Source: Verrucomicrobiia bacterium (GTDB taxonomy: Bacteria; Verrucomicrobiota; Verrucomicrobiia; Limisphaerales; JADLHS01). From it: a DNA stretch of 64,000 bases. The stretch is from the NCBI GenBank assembly GCA_026125285.1, contig JAHCLO010000012.1:1-64000 (forward strand), written 5' to 3'. Both the position numbers and the translations under genes were made by a program. Below the pieces are notes generated by a model. It saw only the letters and a list, made by a program, of their open reading frames with translations, was not told the origin of the DNA and searched no databases. Shown here piece after piece: positions 24,336 through 34,089 of the stretch; positions within the stretch are counted from its first letter, which is position 1, and the number at the start of each line of letters is the position of its first letter.

Positions 24336-26702
24336 ATGATCTCTGAACTTGATCGCAAGCTTTGGCGAGACCTGGCCCGGCTCAAAGGTCAGGCACTGGC
24401 TGTGGCGTTGGTCATGGGCTGCGGGCTCGCGATGATGATCATGGCGCGCAGCCTCATTTATTCCCTCGAAAGCACGCGCGCCGAGTACTACCAGGTGAAT
24501 CGCTTCGCGGAGGTGTTCGCGCATTTGAAACGCGCGCCGGACTCGATTGCCCTTCGCGCGGCGGAGATTCCGGGCGTGGCGACGGTGCAAGCGGGGATTT
24601 CCGTTCAAGTCACGCTGGACATTCCCGCCCTGGACGAGCCAGCCAGCGGCATGGTGCGGTCGTTGCCCGACTTTGGCGAACCCCAGTTGAACCGGCTTTA
24701 CCTTCGCGCCGGCCAATGGCTTCCACCTGGTTCGCGCGGCCAGGTGTTGGTGGGCGAAGCGTTCGCCAAAGCCAATGAATTGAAGCCCGGCGACCGGATT
24801 GCGCTTCTGTTGAATGGCCGCCGCCAGGAGTTCCGCCTCGCAGGCATTGTGCTCTCGCCGGAGTTTATTTTTGAATCGCGCCCCGGCGCGGCGCTGCCGG
24901 ACAATCGCACCTACGGCATTTTCTGGATGCCGTATGAGGAATTGGCGGCGGCGTATGATCTGGATGGCGCGTTCAACTATCTTGCGCTCACCCTGGCGCC
25001 CGGAGCGACCGCGCGGCCGGTGATTGCCGAGCTGGATCGCTTGCTCACACCGTACGGCGGCCGGGGGGCTTACGGTCGCGCGGATCATCCTTCCCATATC
25101 CGCGTCTCCGACGAAATTCGCGTGTTGCAGACCCTCGCCATCGGCTTCCCGCTCGTGTTTCTGAGCGTGGCGGCGTTTATGACCAACGCGGTGCTGTCGC
25201 GACTGCTGGTGTTGCAGCGCGAACAGATTGCCATCCTGAAGGCCTTTGGGTTTACGAACCGGCAGATTGCCCTGCACTATCTCAAGTTTGCGTTTGTGAT
25301 GGTGGCCATGGGCACCGTGTTGGGTTGGATCGGAGGCATCGTCATGGGACATCGCATCGTGGCCTTGTATCACTTGTTCTTTCGTTTCCCGGAATTGCAC
25401 TTTCGCCTGGATCGTTCCGCTTTGGTGCTGGCGTTGCTCGTTTGTGCGGGCGCCGCCGCGGCGGGGGTCATTGGCGCCGTGCGCCGGGCCGCGCGTTTGC
25501 CACCCGCCGAGGCCATGCGTCCCGAACCGCCGGCCAATTACCGGCCGGCGCTGGTGGAAAAGACCGGCATTGCGCATCTGCTCTCGCATACATTCCGCAT
25601 CGCGGTGCGCAACCTGGAACGCCGGCCGGTGCAGGCCATTTTCACCGTCAGCGGCATGGCGCTGGCCACGGGAATTTTGATCGTGCCCAATGCCTTTCGC
25701 GACGGGGTGGCGGAGGTCATGGATTTTCAGTGGGATGTGATTCAACGGCAGGACGTCGGGATCGGATTGGTGGAGCCGGCCAGCGTTTCTGTGCGGCATC
25801 TTTTCGCGCAACTGCCCGGCGTCGTGACGGTGGAGCCGATTCGCTACACCGCGGCGCGCATTCATTTCGGCAATCGCAACCGGCAACTGGCGATTCAGGG
25901 ACTGACGGCGGACGGCCAGTTGAGCCGGGTGTTGGATGCCAATACACGACAGATCGCACTGCCGCCCGCGGGACTGGTGTTGTCGGCCAAACTCGCGGAA
26001 GTCTTGGAGGTCAGGGTCGGCGACGAACTGCGCGTGGAAGTACTCGAAGGCAAGCGGCCCGTGCGGGCGGTGCCATTGGTGGGGCTGGCCGAGGATTTCG
26101 CCGGCGTGGCGGCCTACATGGACATCCGCGCGCTGAACCGGTTGATGGAGGAGGGAGACGTGATCACCGGAGCGACCTTTGCGGTGGACGGCGCCCGACG
26201 GGGAGAATTCTTCCGGGCGCTCAAAGGCGTACCGCGCGTGAGTTGGGTGGCCATCAAGGATTCCCTGCGGGCCAATTTCCGGGAGACAACGGCCGCGAGC
26301 ATCGGGGTCATCCAGAGCATTTATCTGGTGTTCGCGACTGTGGTGGCCTTTGGCGTGGTGTATAACAACGCGCGCATTTCGCTGGCGGAACGCGCGCGGG
26401 AACTGGCGACTTTGCGGGTGGTGGGTTTTTCCCGCCGCGAGGTGGGTGCGGTGCTGGTGACGGAACTGGTGATTCTGGCGCTATTGGCCGTGCCGCTGGG
26501 GCTGCTGTTGGGCACGGGGTTCGCCACGGTAATTCTGGGACAGGTCAACACCGAAACCGTGCGCCTGCCGCTGGTGTTGACGCTGGGAAATTATTCTTTC
26601 GCCGTGCTGGTGGTGACTGCGGCGTCGAGTCTCTCGGCGCTGCTGGTGCTGCGGAAACTTAATCAGTTGGATCTTGTGGGCGCGTTGAAAGCGCCGGAGT
26701 AG
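24336..26702 (+). CDS. FtsX-family ABC transporter permease
   Basis: A 788-residue inner-membrane protein. It has an N-terminal membrane helix (GQALAVALVMGCGLAMMIMA), a long periplasmic domain to about 265, three helices in the middle (near 270-385, with REQIAILKAFGFTNRQIALHY typical of FtsX), a second helix and periplasmic domain (about 435-655), and three C-terminal helices with RARELATLRVVGFSRREVGAVL. This two-FtsX-domain layout matches MacB-like permeases that work without a separate second permease. It pairs with the ATPase just upstream. Confidence 0.9.
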   Translation: MISELDRKLWRDLARLKGQALAVALVMGCGLAMMIMARSLIYSLESTRAEYYQVNRFAEVFAHLKRAPDSIALRAAEIPGVATVQAGISVQVTLDIPALDEPASGMVRSLPDFGEPQLNRLYLRAGQWLPPGSRGQVLVGEAFAKANELKPGDRIALLLNGRRQEFRLAGIVLSPEFIFESRPGAALPDNRTYGIFWMPYEELAAAYDLDGAFNYLALTLAPGATARPVIAELDRLLTPYGGRGAYGRADHPSHIRVSDEIRVLQTLAIGFPLVFLSVAAFMTNAVLSRLLVLQREQIAILKAFGFTNRQIALHYLKFAFVMVAMGTVLGWIGGIVMGHRIVALYHLFFRFPELHFRLDRSALVLALLVCAGAAAAGVIGAVRRAARLPPAEAMRPEPPANYRPALVEKTGIAHLLSHTFRIAVRNLERRPVQAIFTVSGMALATGILIVPNAFRDGVAEVMDFQWDVIQRQDVGIGLVEPASVSVRHLFAQLPGVVTVEPIRYTAARIHFGNRNRQLAIQGLTADGQLSRVLDANTRQIALPPAGLVLSAKLAEVLEVRVGDELRVEVLEGKRPVRAVPLVGLAEDFAGVAAYMDIRALNRLMEEGDVITGATFAVDGARRGEFFRALKGVPRVSWVAIKDSLRANFRETTAASIGVIQSIYLVFATVVAFGVVYNNARISLAERARELATLRVVGFSRREVGAVLVTELVILALLAVPLGLLLGTGFATVILGQVNTETVRLPLVLTLGNYSFAVLVVTAASSLSALLVLRKLNQLDLVGALKAPE

Positions 26703-26751
26703 TGCAAGGGGCGTCCGTCCGCCGCGGCGTTGACTTGTCTCGGAGCGCCGA

Positions 26752-29124
26752 TCAAGGCGGCGGCAACGATCCGGCAGCCCGCGCATCCAGCGATTCGCGG
26801 ATCACTTGAGCAAGGCCAAGGCCGGTGTAGGGCTTTTGCAGAAAGCGTGCGTGGTTGTTTCGAGCAAGAAACTCGGTGCTGATGTCGTCCACCGTGTAGC
26901 CGCTGGCGAAAACGATTTTAAGGTTCGTGCGATCCCCACGGAGCTTCTCGGCCAGTTCCACCCCGGATACGCCTTCCGGCATCACCATGTCTGTGAAGAG
27001 CAGGTGAATCTTCTCCTTGTGGCGATCCCAGACTTCCAGAGCCTCCCGGCCATTGGCCGCTTCGTAAATGCGATAACCACATTGCTCCAGGATCAGGTGG
27101 GCCATGTCGCGCAGTACCGGTTCGTCTTCAACGACGAGAATACCTTCGGAGCCGCCGCGCGCGGTTTCAGACGGCGCGGCGGCGGCCGTGGCGGCTTCGG
27201 CGACCTCGTTGCCCGCTGGCAACAACACGCTAAAAGTGGTGCCCTTGCCGGGTTCGCTGGCGACTTCGATCCAACCTTCATGTTGCTTGACGATTCCGTA
27301 AACGGTGGCCAAGCCGAGGCCGGTGCCCTTGCCGACTTCCTTGGTGGTGAAGAAGGGTTCAAAAATGCGGCTGACGGTTTGTTTATCCATCCCGCAGCCG
27401 GTGTCCGTCACGCGGAGGCAGACGAAACGGCCGGCCCGCGCTTCGGGGTGGAGCAAGACATACTCCTCGGTCAGGTGAATGGGACTGAGGCTGATCGTCA
27501 AGACACCGCCCTTGGGCATGGCGTCCCGGGCGTTGACCGCCAAATTCATGATCACCTGTTCAACCATGCCAGCATCGGCGTGAACTACCGGCAACTCAGG
27601 TGGCGGGGTAAATTCGAGCGTGATGGGTTCGCCGAGAAGCCGATGGAGCATCTTGCTCATATTGGCGACCACTTCGCGTAGATTGAGCGGCTTTGACTGC
27701 ATGACGCTCTTGCGGCTGAACATGAGCAGTTGCCGGGTCAAGCCAGCGGCCCGCTCGGCAGCGAAATTGATTGCTTGCAGGGAGTCGCGCACCTCAACGG
27801 CCAAACCGGGGCGCCCCATTACAATGCCAGCGTGGCCTTGGATGATGGTGAGCATGTTGTTGAAGTCGTGCGCGACTCCGGCCGCAAGCTGGCCCACCGA
27901 TTCCATTTTTTGCGACTGCCGCAACTGGTGTTCCAGACTCAGGCGGCTGGTGATGTCCTCCACGTAACAGTGAACGACCGCATTGGCGGTCACTGGATGC
28001 AGCGCCAGCGATAGGGTACGACCGCGCACGCGGGTTTGGATGCCGGTCCTGGATTCGCCGGTGGCAAGGCAAGTCTCGACCTGCTGGGCGATGTCGGTTG
28101 GCATTATTTCCCGGAGGTGCTCGGCCTCCATGGAATCTGCGAGTCGCTGCGCAGCTTCATTGAGATAGGTAACGGTGCCATCCCGGGCGAGTTCCAGGGC
28201 TGGATTGGGATTCAACTGGGTGAACGCAGCCAACTTATTCAGCTCCGACTCGTTGCGACGGCGTTCAACCGCCAACGCGAGCGCACTGGCTGCTGCCATG
28301 ACGAATTGCACCTCATCGCCAGTGAAATCGCGTTGTTGCCGCGTATGCACTCCCAAGACTCCGTAAGGTTGCCGACTGGTGGCGATGGCGGCGGTCACCC
28401 CGCTGACGATCCCGTGATCCAGCAAAAAGGCCGACGGCTTGAAACGCTGCTCGGTGCGCAAGTTCGCCACCACGACCGGTTCGCCGGTGATCAAGGTGAA
28501 GCCCGCTTGGGAGTGGCGGTCTGCCGCCTCGGTCACCTGGTCAATGGCGCCGGACTTCCAACCCGTTCCGGTGCGCAGCACCAGTGTGTCCTGACCGGGC
28601 AGCCGCTCCAGCACTTCGCAAAACTCCACGTCCAAAGTCTGCGTGGTCAACATCACCGCTTGATCAAACAGCGCGTGGATATCAGTGCCGGTCAGGGCAA
28701 ACTGTCCCAGTGCCGCCACCGCGGTCTGCTGCATCGCGCGATTGAGCATGGCGCGTCCGGCTTCATCATGTTCGCGCACGCGTTGCTCAAAGGAGGCGGC
28801 GAGCGAATCCAGCGCCCGCGCGAGTTCGCCGAATTCCCCCTCGGTTTGGGTCAGTCCGGTGCGGCTGCCCAATTCGCCATTGGCCAGCCGTTGGAGGTCA
28901 TGGAAGATCGCCCGCGCCGGTCGCAAGAAAAGTCGCTCGCTGCTGAACCACACGGCAGTACCGGCCACCAATCCGACGAGCAAGCCAGCCCAGAGCTCCC
29001 ATCCCACCATAGCGGCCGCCACCAACGCCAAGGTGGTCGTCACAACCACGGTTACCACCAGGCGTATTCTCACGCTCGAAGTTGGAGTCATTGGCAGTTC
29101 CGTATTGTTTTCGGAATCCAGCAT
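26752..29124 (-). CDS. Hybrid sensor histidine kinase
   Basis: A 790-residue membrane kinase. Two close membrane helices span about residues 18-60, followed by a HAMP-like segment to 113 (LANGELGSR), a GAF domain (~125-285), a PAS domain (~300-400), HisKA with phospho-acceptor His in GVAHDFNNMLTIIQGHA, and HATPase_c (VNARDAMPKGG, DTGCGMDKQ, KGTGLGLATVYG). A C-terminal receiver domain has the phospho-Asp in LLFTDMVMPEGVSG. It likely relays to an unlinked regulator. ATG 29124 is used; ATG 29091 is an alternative with a better GGAA upstream. It is divergent from rhamnulokinase across 230 bp. Confidence 0.9.
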   Translation of the reverse strand: MLDSENNTELPMTPTSSVRIRLVVTVVVTTTLALVAAAMVGWELWAGLLVGLVAGTAVWFSSERLFLRPARAIFHDLQRLANGELGSRTGLTQTEGEFGELARALDSLAASFEQRVREHDEAGRAMLNRAMQQTAVAALGQFALTGTDIHALFDQAVMLTTQTLDVEFCEVLERLPGQDTLVLRTGTGWKSGAIDQVTEAADRHSQAGFTLITGEPVVVANLRTEQRFKPSAFLLDHGIVSGVTAAIATSRQPYGVLGVHTRQQRDFTGDEVQFVMAAASALALAVERRRNESELNKLAAFTQLNPNPALELARDGTVTYLNEAAQRLADSMEAEHLREIMPTDIAQQVETCLATGESRTGIQTRVRGRTLSLALHPVTANAVVHCYVEDITSRLSLEHQLRQSQKMESVGQLAAGVAHDFNNMLTIIQGHAGIVMGRPGLAVEVRDSLQAINFAAERAAGLTRQLLMFSRKSVMQSKPLNLREVVANMSKMLHRLLGEPITLEFTPPPELPVVHADAGMVEQVIMNLAVNARDAMPKGGVLTISLSPIHLTEEYVLLHPEARAGRFVCLRVTDTGCGMDKQTVSRIFEPFFTTKEVGKGTGLGLATVYGIVKQHEGWIEVASEPGKGTTFSVLLPAGNEVAEAATAAAAPSETARGGSEGILVVEDEPVLRDMAHLILEQCGYRIYEAANGREALEVWDRHKEKIHLLFTDMVMPEGVSGVELAEKLRGDRTNLKIVFASGYTVDDISTEFLARNNHARFLQKPYTGLGLAQVIRESLDARAAGSLPPP

Positions 29125-29354
29125 AGCTGCGGATTCAGCTTGATTAAAGCCAATTGTGGCATCTCTTCGCTCCGGCGGTCCTTTGTCTCGGCCAGTTTTG
29201 AACCAGGCATCGCTGCGGGTGTGTGCTTTCTTGTCAGTCGTGTCCCATAAGGGCCATTCGTTTTGACAGTGGAGGGAAACAGACTTTAGGATGCCGTGCC
29301 GCAAGGATGTCGGCGGGAGCATGGATTTTGAATCTGGCATGGGCTGAAGTTTTT

Positions 29355-30821
29355 ATGCGAACACACTATCTGGCTTGCGACTTGGGTGCGGAAAGCGGGC
29401 GGCTCATGCTGGGCACCCTTGCCGATGGCAAACTGGCGTTGGAGGAATTACATCGGTTTCCCAACCCGCCGGTGCAAACCGGCGCTGCGCTGCACTGGAA
29501 CATTGACGCGCTGTTCGCGGAATTGAAAACCGGATTGAAACACGCCGCCGCCCGCCAGCTTCCCATCTCAAGTATCAGCACGGATTCCTGGGGCGTGGAT
29601 TACGTGCTCTACGACAAGCACGGAGCGATCCTGCCGCCGGTCTGGCATTATCGCGACACCCGCACGGCGCGAGGCGTTGAACTGACCCGCTCGAAGATTG
29701 ACTGGGCCACGATCTATCGGGAAACCGGCATCCAGTTCATGGCCCTCAATACCATCTATCAACTGGCGGCCGAACCGCCGGAACGACTCGCTGCGGCAAA
29801 CCAGCTTCTCCTCATCGGTGACGCGTTTAATTTTTATTGCTCCGGCGTCGCGCGGAATGAAGTGTCGCTGGCCAGCACCACGCAACTCTACAACCCGCGC
29901 ACCCAAGCCTGGTCCAAGCCATTGCTCGCCGCACTGGGACTGCGCGAAGAATTGTTCGCCCCCGTCGTGGAATCCGGTACTTGCCTGGGTAGCTTGAAAC
30001 CGGAATTAGCTGCCGAAGTGGGTTTGCCGCAATTGGAGGTCATCGCATCTTGCTCGCATGATACGGGCGCGGCGGTGGCCGCTGTTCCGGCCGCCGGTGG
30101 GCACTGGGCCTACTTGAGTTCGGGGACATGGTCCTTGATGGGGATTGAATGGCCTCAGCCGATCATCACGGAACAAGGGCGCGATCTGAACTTCACCAAC
30201 GAAATCGGATTTGGCCGCACGGCGCGAATCCTCAAGAACATCATCGGCCTCTGGCTGGTGCAGGAGTGCCGGCGCGACTGGGCGCAGCGCGGACAGGAAT
30301 TTGATTACGCCCAACTCACGGCGATGGCGGCGGACGCCAAGCCGTTTGTTTCGCTCATCAATCCAGCCGATCCGCGATTTGTCCGGCCGGGGGACATGCC
30401 CGACCGAATCGCGGCGTTTTGCCGGGAGACGGAGCAACCCGTGCCGGATTCGCCCGGCGCGTTCGTGCGTTGCGCCTTTGAGAGCCTGGCGTTGTATTAC
30501 CGGATTGTCCTGCGCCAACTCGAACAACTGACGGGCAAATCTATCCAGCAGTTGCACATTGTCGGTGGCGGCAGCAAGAACCGCCTGTTGAACCAATTTG
30601 CCGCCAACGCACTGCAAATCCCGATCCTCGCGGGCCCGGCGGAATGTACGGCGCTGGGCAATGTGCTGGTGCAGGCGATTGCGCTAGGGCATCTTCCTTC
30701 ATTGGCCGCAGCGCGTGAAGTCGTGTGCAACTCGTTCCAACTGGCACTCATTGAACCGCTATCGGCTGCGGTGTGGGACGAGGCCTTTGCGCGATTTGAG
30801 AAGCTGCTGAAATGGTGTTGA
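29355..30821 (+). CDS. rhaB: Rhamnulokinase
   Basis: A 488-residue FGGY-family sugar kinase. It starts with the phosphate-binding loop LACDLGAESGRLMLG; SISTDSWGVDYVLYDKHG and PVWHYRDTRT are typical RhaB blocks. A second ATP-binding segment is YLSSGTWSLMGIE, and the adenosine motif is LHIVGGGSKNRLLNQ. It phosphorylates L-rhamnulose in rhamnose breakdown. No rhaA or rhaD lies nearby. ATG 29355 is chosen because it places the loop at residue 10, as in the family; ATG 29307 is possible. The 265 bp after it hold nothing I can support. Confidence 0.9.
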   Translation: MRTHYLACDLGAESGRLMLGTLADGKLALEELHRFPNPPVQTGAALHWNIDALFAELKTGLKHAAARQLPISSISTDSWGVDYVLYDKHGAILPPVWHYRDTRTARGVELTRSKIDWATIYRETGIQFMALNTIYQLAAEPPERLAAANQLLLIGDAFNFYCSGVARNEVSLASTTQLYNPRTQAWSKPLLAALGLREELFAPVVESGTCLGSLKPELAAEVGLPQLEVIASCSHDTGAAVAAVPAAGGHWAYLSSGTWSLMGIEWPQPIITEQGRDLNFTNEIGFGRTARILKNIIGLWLVQECRRDWAQRGQEFDYAQLTAMAADAKPFVSLINPADPRFVRPGDMPDRIAAFCRETEQPVPDSPGAFVRCAFESLALYYRIVLRQLEQLTGKSIQQLHIVGGGSKNRLLNQFAANALQIPILAGPAECTALGNVLVQAIALGHLPSLAAAREVVCNSFQLALIEPLSAAVWDEAFARFEKLLKWC

Positions 30822-31086
30822 AGCGTGCTTCCCCGGTCGCGAACACTTGGACCTGCCAGCGGCTTCGAGTAGGGTTCCCTTGTCGTCAATTCGCCTGTCT
30901 GGCGCCGAAAGATAGTGCTCGCATGGTCAACTTCTTTATGGTTAAGTCCGCCGTAACGTCAAACTGACCATGCGCGCAACAATTGACGGAGACCAAACCA
31001 AACCGGGATTGCGCTACAGCCTCCATCGTCCGGCCAGTCGCCCGGCTGTGTTGCTGCCAGTTCAGGCAAGCGATACCCTTTGAATC

Positions 31087-31734
31087 ATGGCGTGGATGGA
31101 ACAATTGCAGGCGGCTGACGGCGGACAGGCGTTCGTCATGGCGTTGGTGGCTTACGTGCTGGGTTGCTTTACCACGGGTTATTATCTGGTCCGCGCCGTG
31201 AAGGGGCAGGACATCCGGGAAATGGACAGCGGAAGCGTCGGCGCGCGGAATGTGGGCCGATTGCTGGGCAAAGGAGGATTCTTCCTCACCGTCGTCGGCG
31301 ATTTTGGCAAGGGGGTGCTGGCCGTTTGGGCGGCGCGACATTTTACCGGCAGCGATCTGCTGGCGGGCATCGCGATGCTGTCGGTCGTGGCGGGTCACAT
31401 TTGGCCGGCCCAACTTCGATTTCGCGGGGGCAAAGGGGTGGCCACTTCGCTTGGGGCGTTGCTGGTGCTGGATCATCAGCTCCTGATCGTTTATATGGCA
31501 TTATTCGCCGTCGGCTTTGCACTGAGCCGAAAAACAGTCTTGCCGGGGCTGGTTGCCTACGCGGGGTTGCCCTTGGTGGGCTATTTTCTCCAAGCGGATG
31601 GTTTGGAGACCAGCATCGTCTGCTTGATGAGTCTGATGATTTTGTTTGCGCACCGGCGCAATATCGTGGAAGAAATCCCGGCGCTCGCCGCCCGTCGCCG
31701 GGTGGCCGCCAAGCCGGAACGACCGAAATTATGA
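31087..31734 (+). CDS. plsY: Acyl-phosphate:glycerol-3-phosphate acyltransferase PlsY
   Basis: A 215-residue integral membrane protein with about five helices. PlsY transfers the acyl group from acyl-phosphate to glycerol-3-phosphate, the first step of phosphatidic acid synthesis. Motifs seen are SGSVGARNVGR (family SGNxGATNxxR), DFGKGVLAVW, and GHIWPAQLRFRGGKGVATSLG (family GHxFPxFKGGKGVAT). The conserved Asn is replaced by Ser in SGS, and the Thr by Arg in GARN. The stop overlaps the next start (ATGA), linking it to the GNAT-aminotransferase fusion. Confidence 0.88.
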   Translation: MAWMEQLQAADGGQAFVMALVAYVLGCFTTGYYLVRAVKGQDIREMDSGSVGARNVGRLLGKGGFFLTVVGDFGKGVLAVWAARHFTGSDLLAGIAMLSVVAGHIWPAQLRFRGGKGVATSLGALLVLDHQLLIVYMALFAVGFALSRKTVLPGLVAYAGLPLVGYFLQADGLETSIVCLMSLMILFAHRRNIVEEIPALAARRRVAAKPERPKL

Positions 31735-33368
31735 GCACAGCACCGCTTTTGGTGTTCAAGTTCGCCACCGAAGACTGGGAATTCGAGCAGATTCACCGCT
31801 TGAATTACCGGACATTCGTCGAAGAAATTCCGCAACATGAGCGGAGCCCGGCAGGTCGGTTGGTGGATAAGTTCCATGTCGAGAACACCTACTTGATCTG
31901 TCTGTGCGGACAGAAACTGGTGGGCATGCTGGCGGTACGCGGCCAGCGGCCTTTCTCGCTGGATCATAAACTTCCCGACCTGGATACCCACTTGCCCGCC
32001 GGCCGGAAGGTGTGTGAAATCCGATTGCTGGCCATTGAGAAGAAGTTTCGCGGCGCACGCGTGTTGCAGGGAATTCTGGCTTTGCTCTGGCAACATGGCG
32101 TGGAAATGGGTTATGACTTGGCCATCATTTCGGGCACCACCCGCCAACAGAAACTTTATCAACATCTGGGTTTCGTGCCGTTTGGTCCGCTGGTGGGTGC
32201 TGGCGAAGCGCAGTTTCAGCCGATGTATATCACGCTGGAGACCTTCGAAGTCACTGCCCGCGAATTCTTGCGATCTTCCCCCGCGAAATCCTTTCATCCC
32301 AGCGCGGTGAATTTTCTCCCCGGTCCGGTCACTGTGCGGCGGGAAGTGCGCCGCGCTTTCGAGCAGGCGCCGGAATCGCATCGGGCGGACAGTTTCAGAT
32401 CGGAGTTTCGGGCCACGAAAAAGCTGCTCACGGAACTGGTCCAGGCGCAGAACGTCGAGTTGTTCATGGGTTCAGGAACGCTGGCCAACGACATCGTGGG
32501 AGCGCAACTCTCGCTGTTGGGCGGACACGGACTGGTGCTGACGAACGGTGAGTTCGGTGATCGTCTGGTGGACCACGCGCGCCGATGGCATCTGAAATTC
32601 GATACCGTCGCGGCACCTTGGGGCCAACCCCTGGACGTTGGGCCTATTCGCCGCAAACTGGGCGCCATCCCGTCACCGGGCTGGCTCTGGTGCGCTCACT
32701 GCGAAACCGCCACTGGCGTCCTGAATGATTTGAACGCACTGAAAGACCTGTGCATCGAACATGGCGTCAAATTGTGTCTCGATGCCGTCAGCACCATTGG
32801 CGTGGTGCCGGTGGATTTGACCGGGGTTTATCTGGCATCGTGTGCCAGCGGGAAGGGACTGCGGTCCTACCCCGGCGTTTCCATGGTGTTTTATCATCAC
32901 GCGGTTAGTCCGATGGAACGCCTGCCGCGCTATCTTGATTTGGGATACTACGCGCAACAGGACGGCCTGCCCTTCACCTTTTCCTCCAACCTGCTCCACG
33001 CGTTGCACGCGGCCGTCCAGGGTGTGAACTGGGAAAAGCGCTTTCGAGAATTGAGCGACATTTCGGGATGGTTGCGGACTCGTCTTACGGAACTCGGCTT
33101 TGACTTGGTGGGGCACGACACCCGCACCTCCCCGGCCGTAACCACCATCGCCTTGCCGACGGAGCTGAATTCCCTCCAGATCGGCGGCCTGCTCCAAGAG
33201 GCGGGTTATCTGCTCAGTTACAACAGTGATTATCTCCGGCGCCGGAACTGGTTTCAGGTCTGTCTCATGGGCGAGTGCGTACGGGACAAGGTGGTGGCGT
33301 TGGTCAACGCGCTGAACCGGGTTTGTTTCCGCAAACGCGCGCTGGTTTCACCGCAGTCGGTCGTTTGA
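31731..33368 (+). CDS. GNAT acyltransferase fused to class V aminotransferase
   Basis: A 545-residue two-domain protein. Residues ~1-175 form an acyltransferase fold of the GNAT/autoinducer-synthase-like type (CEIRLLAIEKKFRGARVLQG, ISGTTRQQKLYQHLGFVPF). Residues ~185-545 form a PLP-dependent class V aminotransferase resembling alanine-glyoxylate or 2-aminoethylphosphonate transaminases (NFLPGPVTVRREV, MGSGTLANDIV, LCLDAVSTIG), with Lys375 in ASGKGLRSYPG as the expected PLP lysine. The four-base overlap with plsY suggests a joint role in making an amino- or acyl-modified lipid; that is inference. Substrates unknown. Confidence 0.85.
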   Translation: MSTAPLLVFKFATEDWEFEQIHRLNYRTFVEEIPQHERSPAGRLVDKFHVENTYLICLCGQKLVGMLAVRGQRPFSLDHKLPDLDTHLPAGRKVCEIRLLAIEKKFRGARVLQGILALLWQHGVEMGYDLAIISGTTRQQKLYQHLGFVPFGPLVGAGEAQFQPMYITLETFEVTAREFLRSSPAKSFHPSAVNFLPGPVTVRREVRRAFEQAPESHRADSFRSEFRATKKLLTELVQAQNVELFMGSGTLANDIVGAQLSLLGGHGLVLTNGEFGDRLVDHARRWHLKFDTVAAPWGQPLDVGPIRRKLGAIPSPGWLWCAHCETATGVLNDLNALKDLCIEHGVKLCLDAVSTIGVVPVDLTGVYLASCASGKGLRSYPGVSMVFYHHAVSPMERLPRYLDLGYYAQQDGLPFTFSSNLLHALHAAVQGVNWEKRFRELSDISGWLRTRLTELGFDLVGHDTRTSPAVTTIALPTELNSLQIGGLLQEAGYLLSYNSDYLRRRNWFQVCLMGECVRDKVVALVNALNRVCFRKRALVSPQSVV

Positions 33369-33452
33369 ACAAGTGAACAACGGCGTGAAGGTAGTTCAGC
33401 CTTCGAATCAGGAGACATCGCCGACACAGTCGTGACTGCGGAATCGAGCAGC

Positions 33453-33483
33453 AATCGGCAGCTTTGAGCCGATTTCGTTTTTT
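33453..33483 (+). terminator. Intrinsic terminator after GNAT-aminotransferase gene
   Basis: AATCGGC (33453-33459) and GCCGATT (33468-33474) form a perfect 7-bp stem with an 8-base loop, followed by TCGTTTTTT. It lies 85 bp after the stop and would end the plsY operon. Confidence 0.6.
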
Positions 33484-33618
33484 GCAGCGCCGTTGGAAGC
33501 GGAGCAACAGCCGCGCGTGTGGTTCGGTAGTACCGCGTGCGTGCAACTACAATTCCAAGCCGAAGAGACGGCAACTTCTCCGACGAGCACCTCAGACTTG
33601 GGAGGTTTGCACCGCCTC

Positions 33619-33993
33619 TTATCCCTCGCTATTCATCGGCCAGCCAGCGGCCACCAGCGCCTTGTAACCGCCAATGAGCGAGAAGACCTTGCGATACCCC
33701 AGTTGCTGGGCGGCCGCAGCGGTGAGAGCTGACCGAAAGCCACCGCCGCAATACATGATGATTTCCTGGTTCGGATCCGGATAGAGCCTCTCCAAATCCC
33801 GCTCCAGAATGCCCTTTCCCAGATGGACCGCCTCGACGGCGTGGCCCGCCTGCCATTCATGGTCTTCGCGCACGTCCATCAGTACGAGTTGGGGATTGGC
33901 CGCGAGCCGGGCGCGGGCCTCTGCCACCGTGACTTCTTCGACGTGCTTCTTGGCTTCGTTGACGAGTTTGAGAAATCCTGGCGAATGAACCAT
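33619..33993 (-). CDS. Rhodanese-like sulfurtransferase domain protein
   Basis: A 124-residue single rhodanese domain: VTVAEARARLAANPQLVLMD, VREDHEWQAGHAVEAVHL, active-site Cys in IIMYCGGGFRS, and a C-terminal IGGYKALVAAGWPM. The loop CGGGFRS is one typical of single-domain sulfurtransferases, which move sulfane sulfur from donors to acceptors. ATG 33993 leaves a short N-terminal helix; a further upstream start (34032) overlaps the intergenic leader of the next gene. It is cytoplasmic, with no partner gene nearby. Confidence 0.85.
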   Translation of the reverse strand: MVHSPGFLKLVNEAKKHVEEVTVAEARARLAANPQLVLMDVREDHEWQAGHAVEAVHLGKGILERDLERLYPDPNQEIIMYCGGGFRSALTAAAAQQLGYRKVFSLIGGYKALVAAGWPMNSEG

Positions 33994-34089
33994 GGCTGCC
34001 AAGTTAGTTTTCACCCCAAGGGGGTCAAACAAATTCCTCCGCCGGGAAATTTCATTGGCGGGCCACGCCGGGGCTGGCTAACTCGTCGG

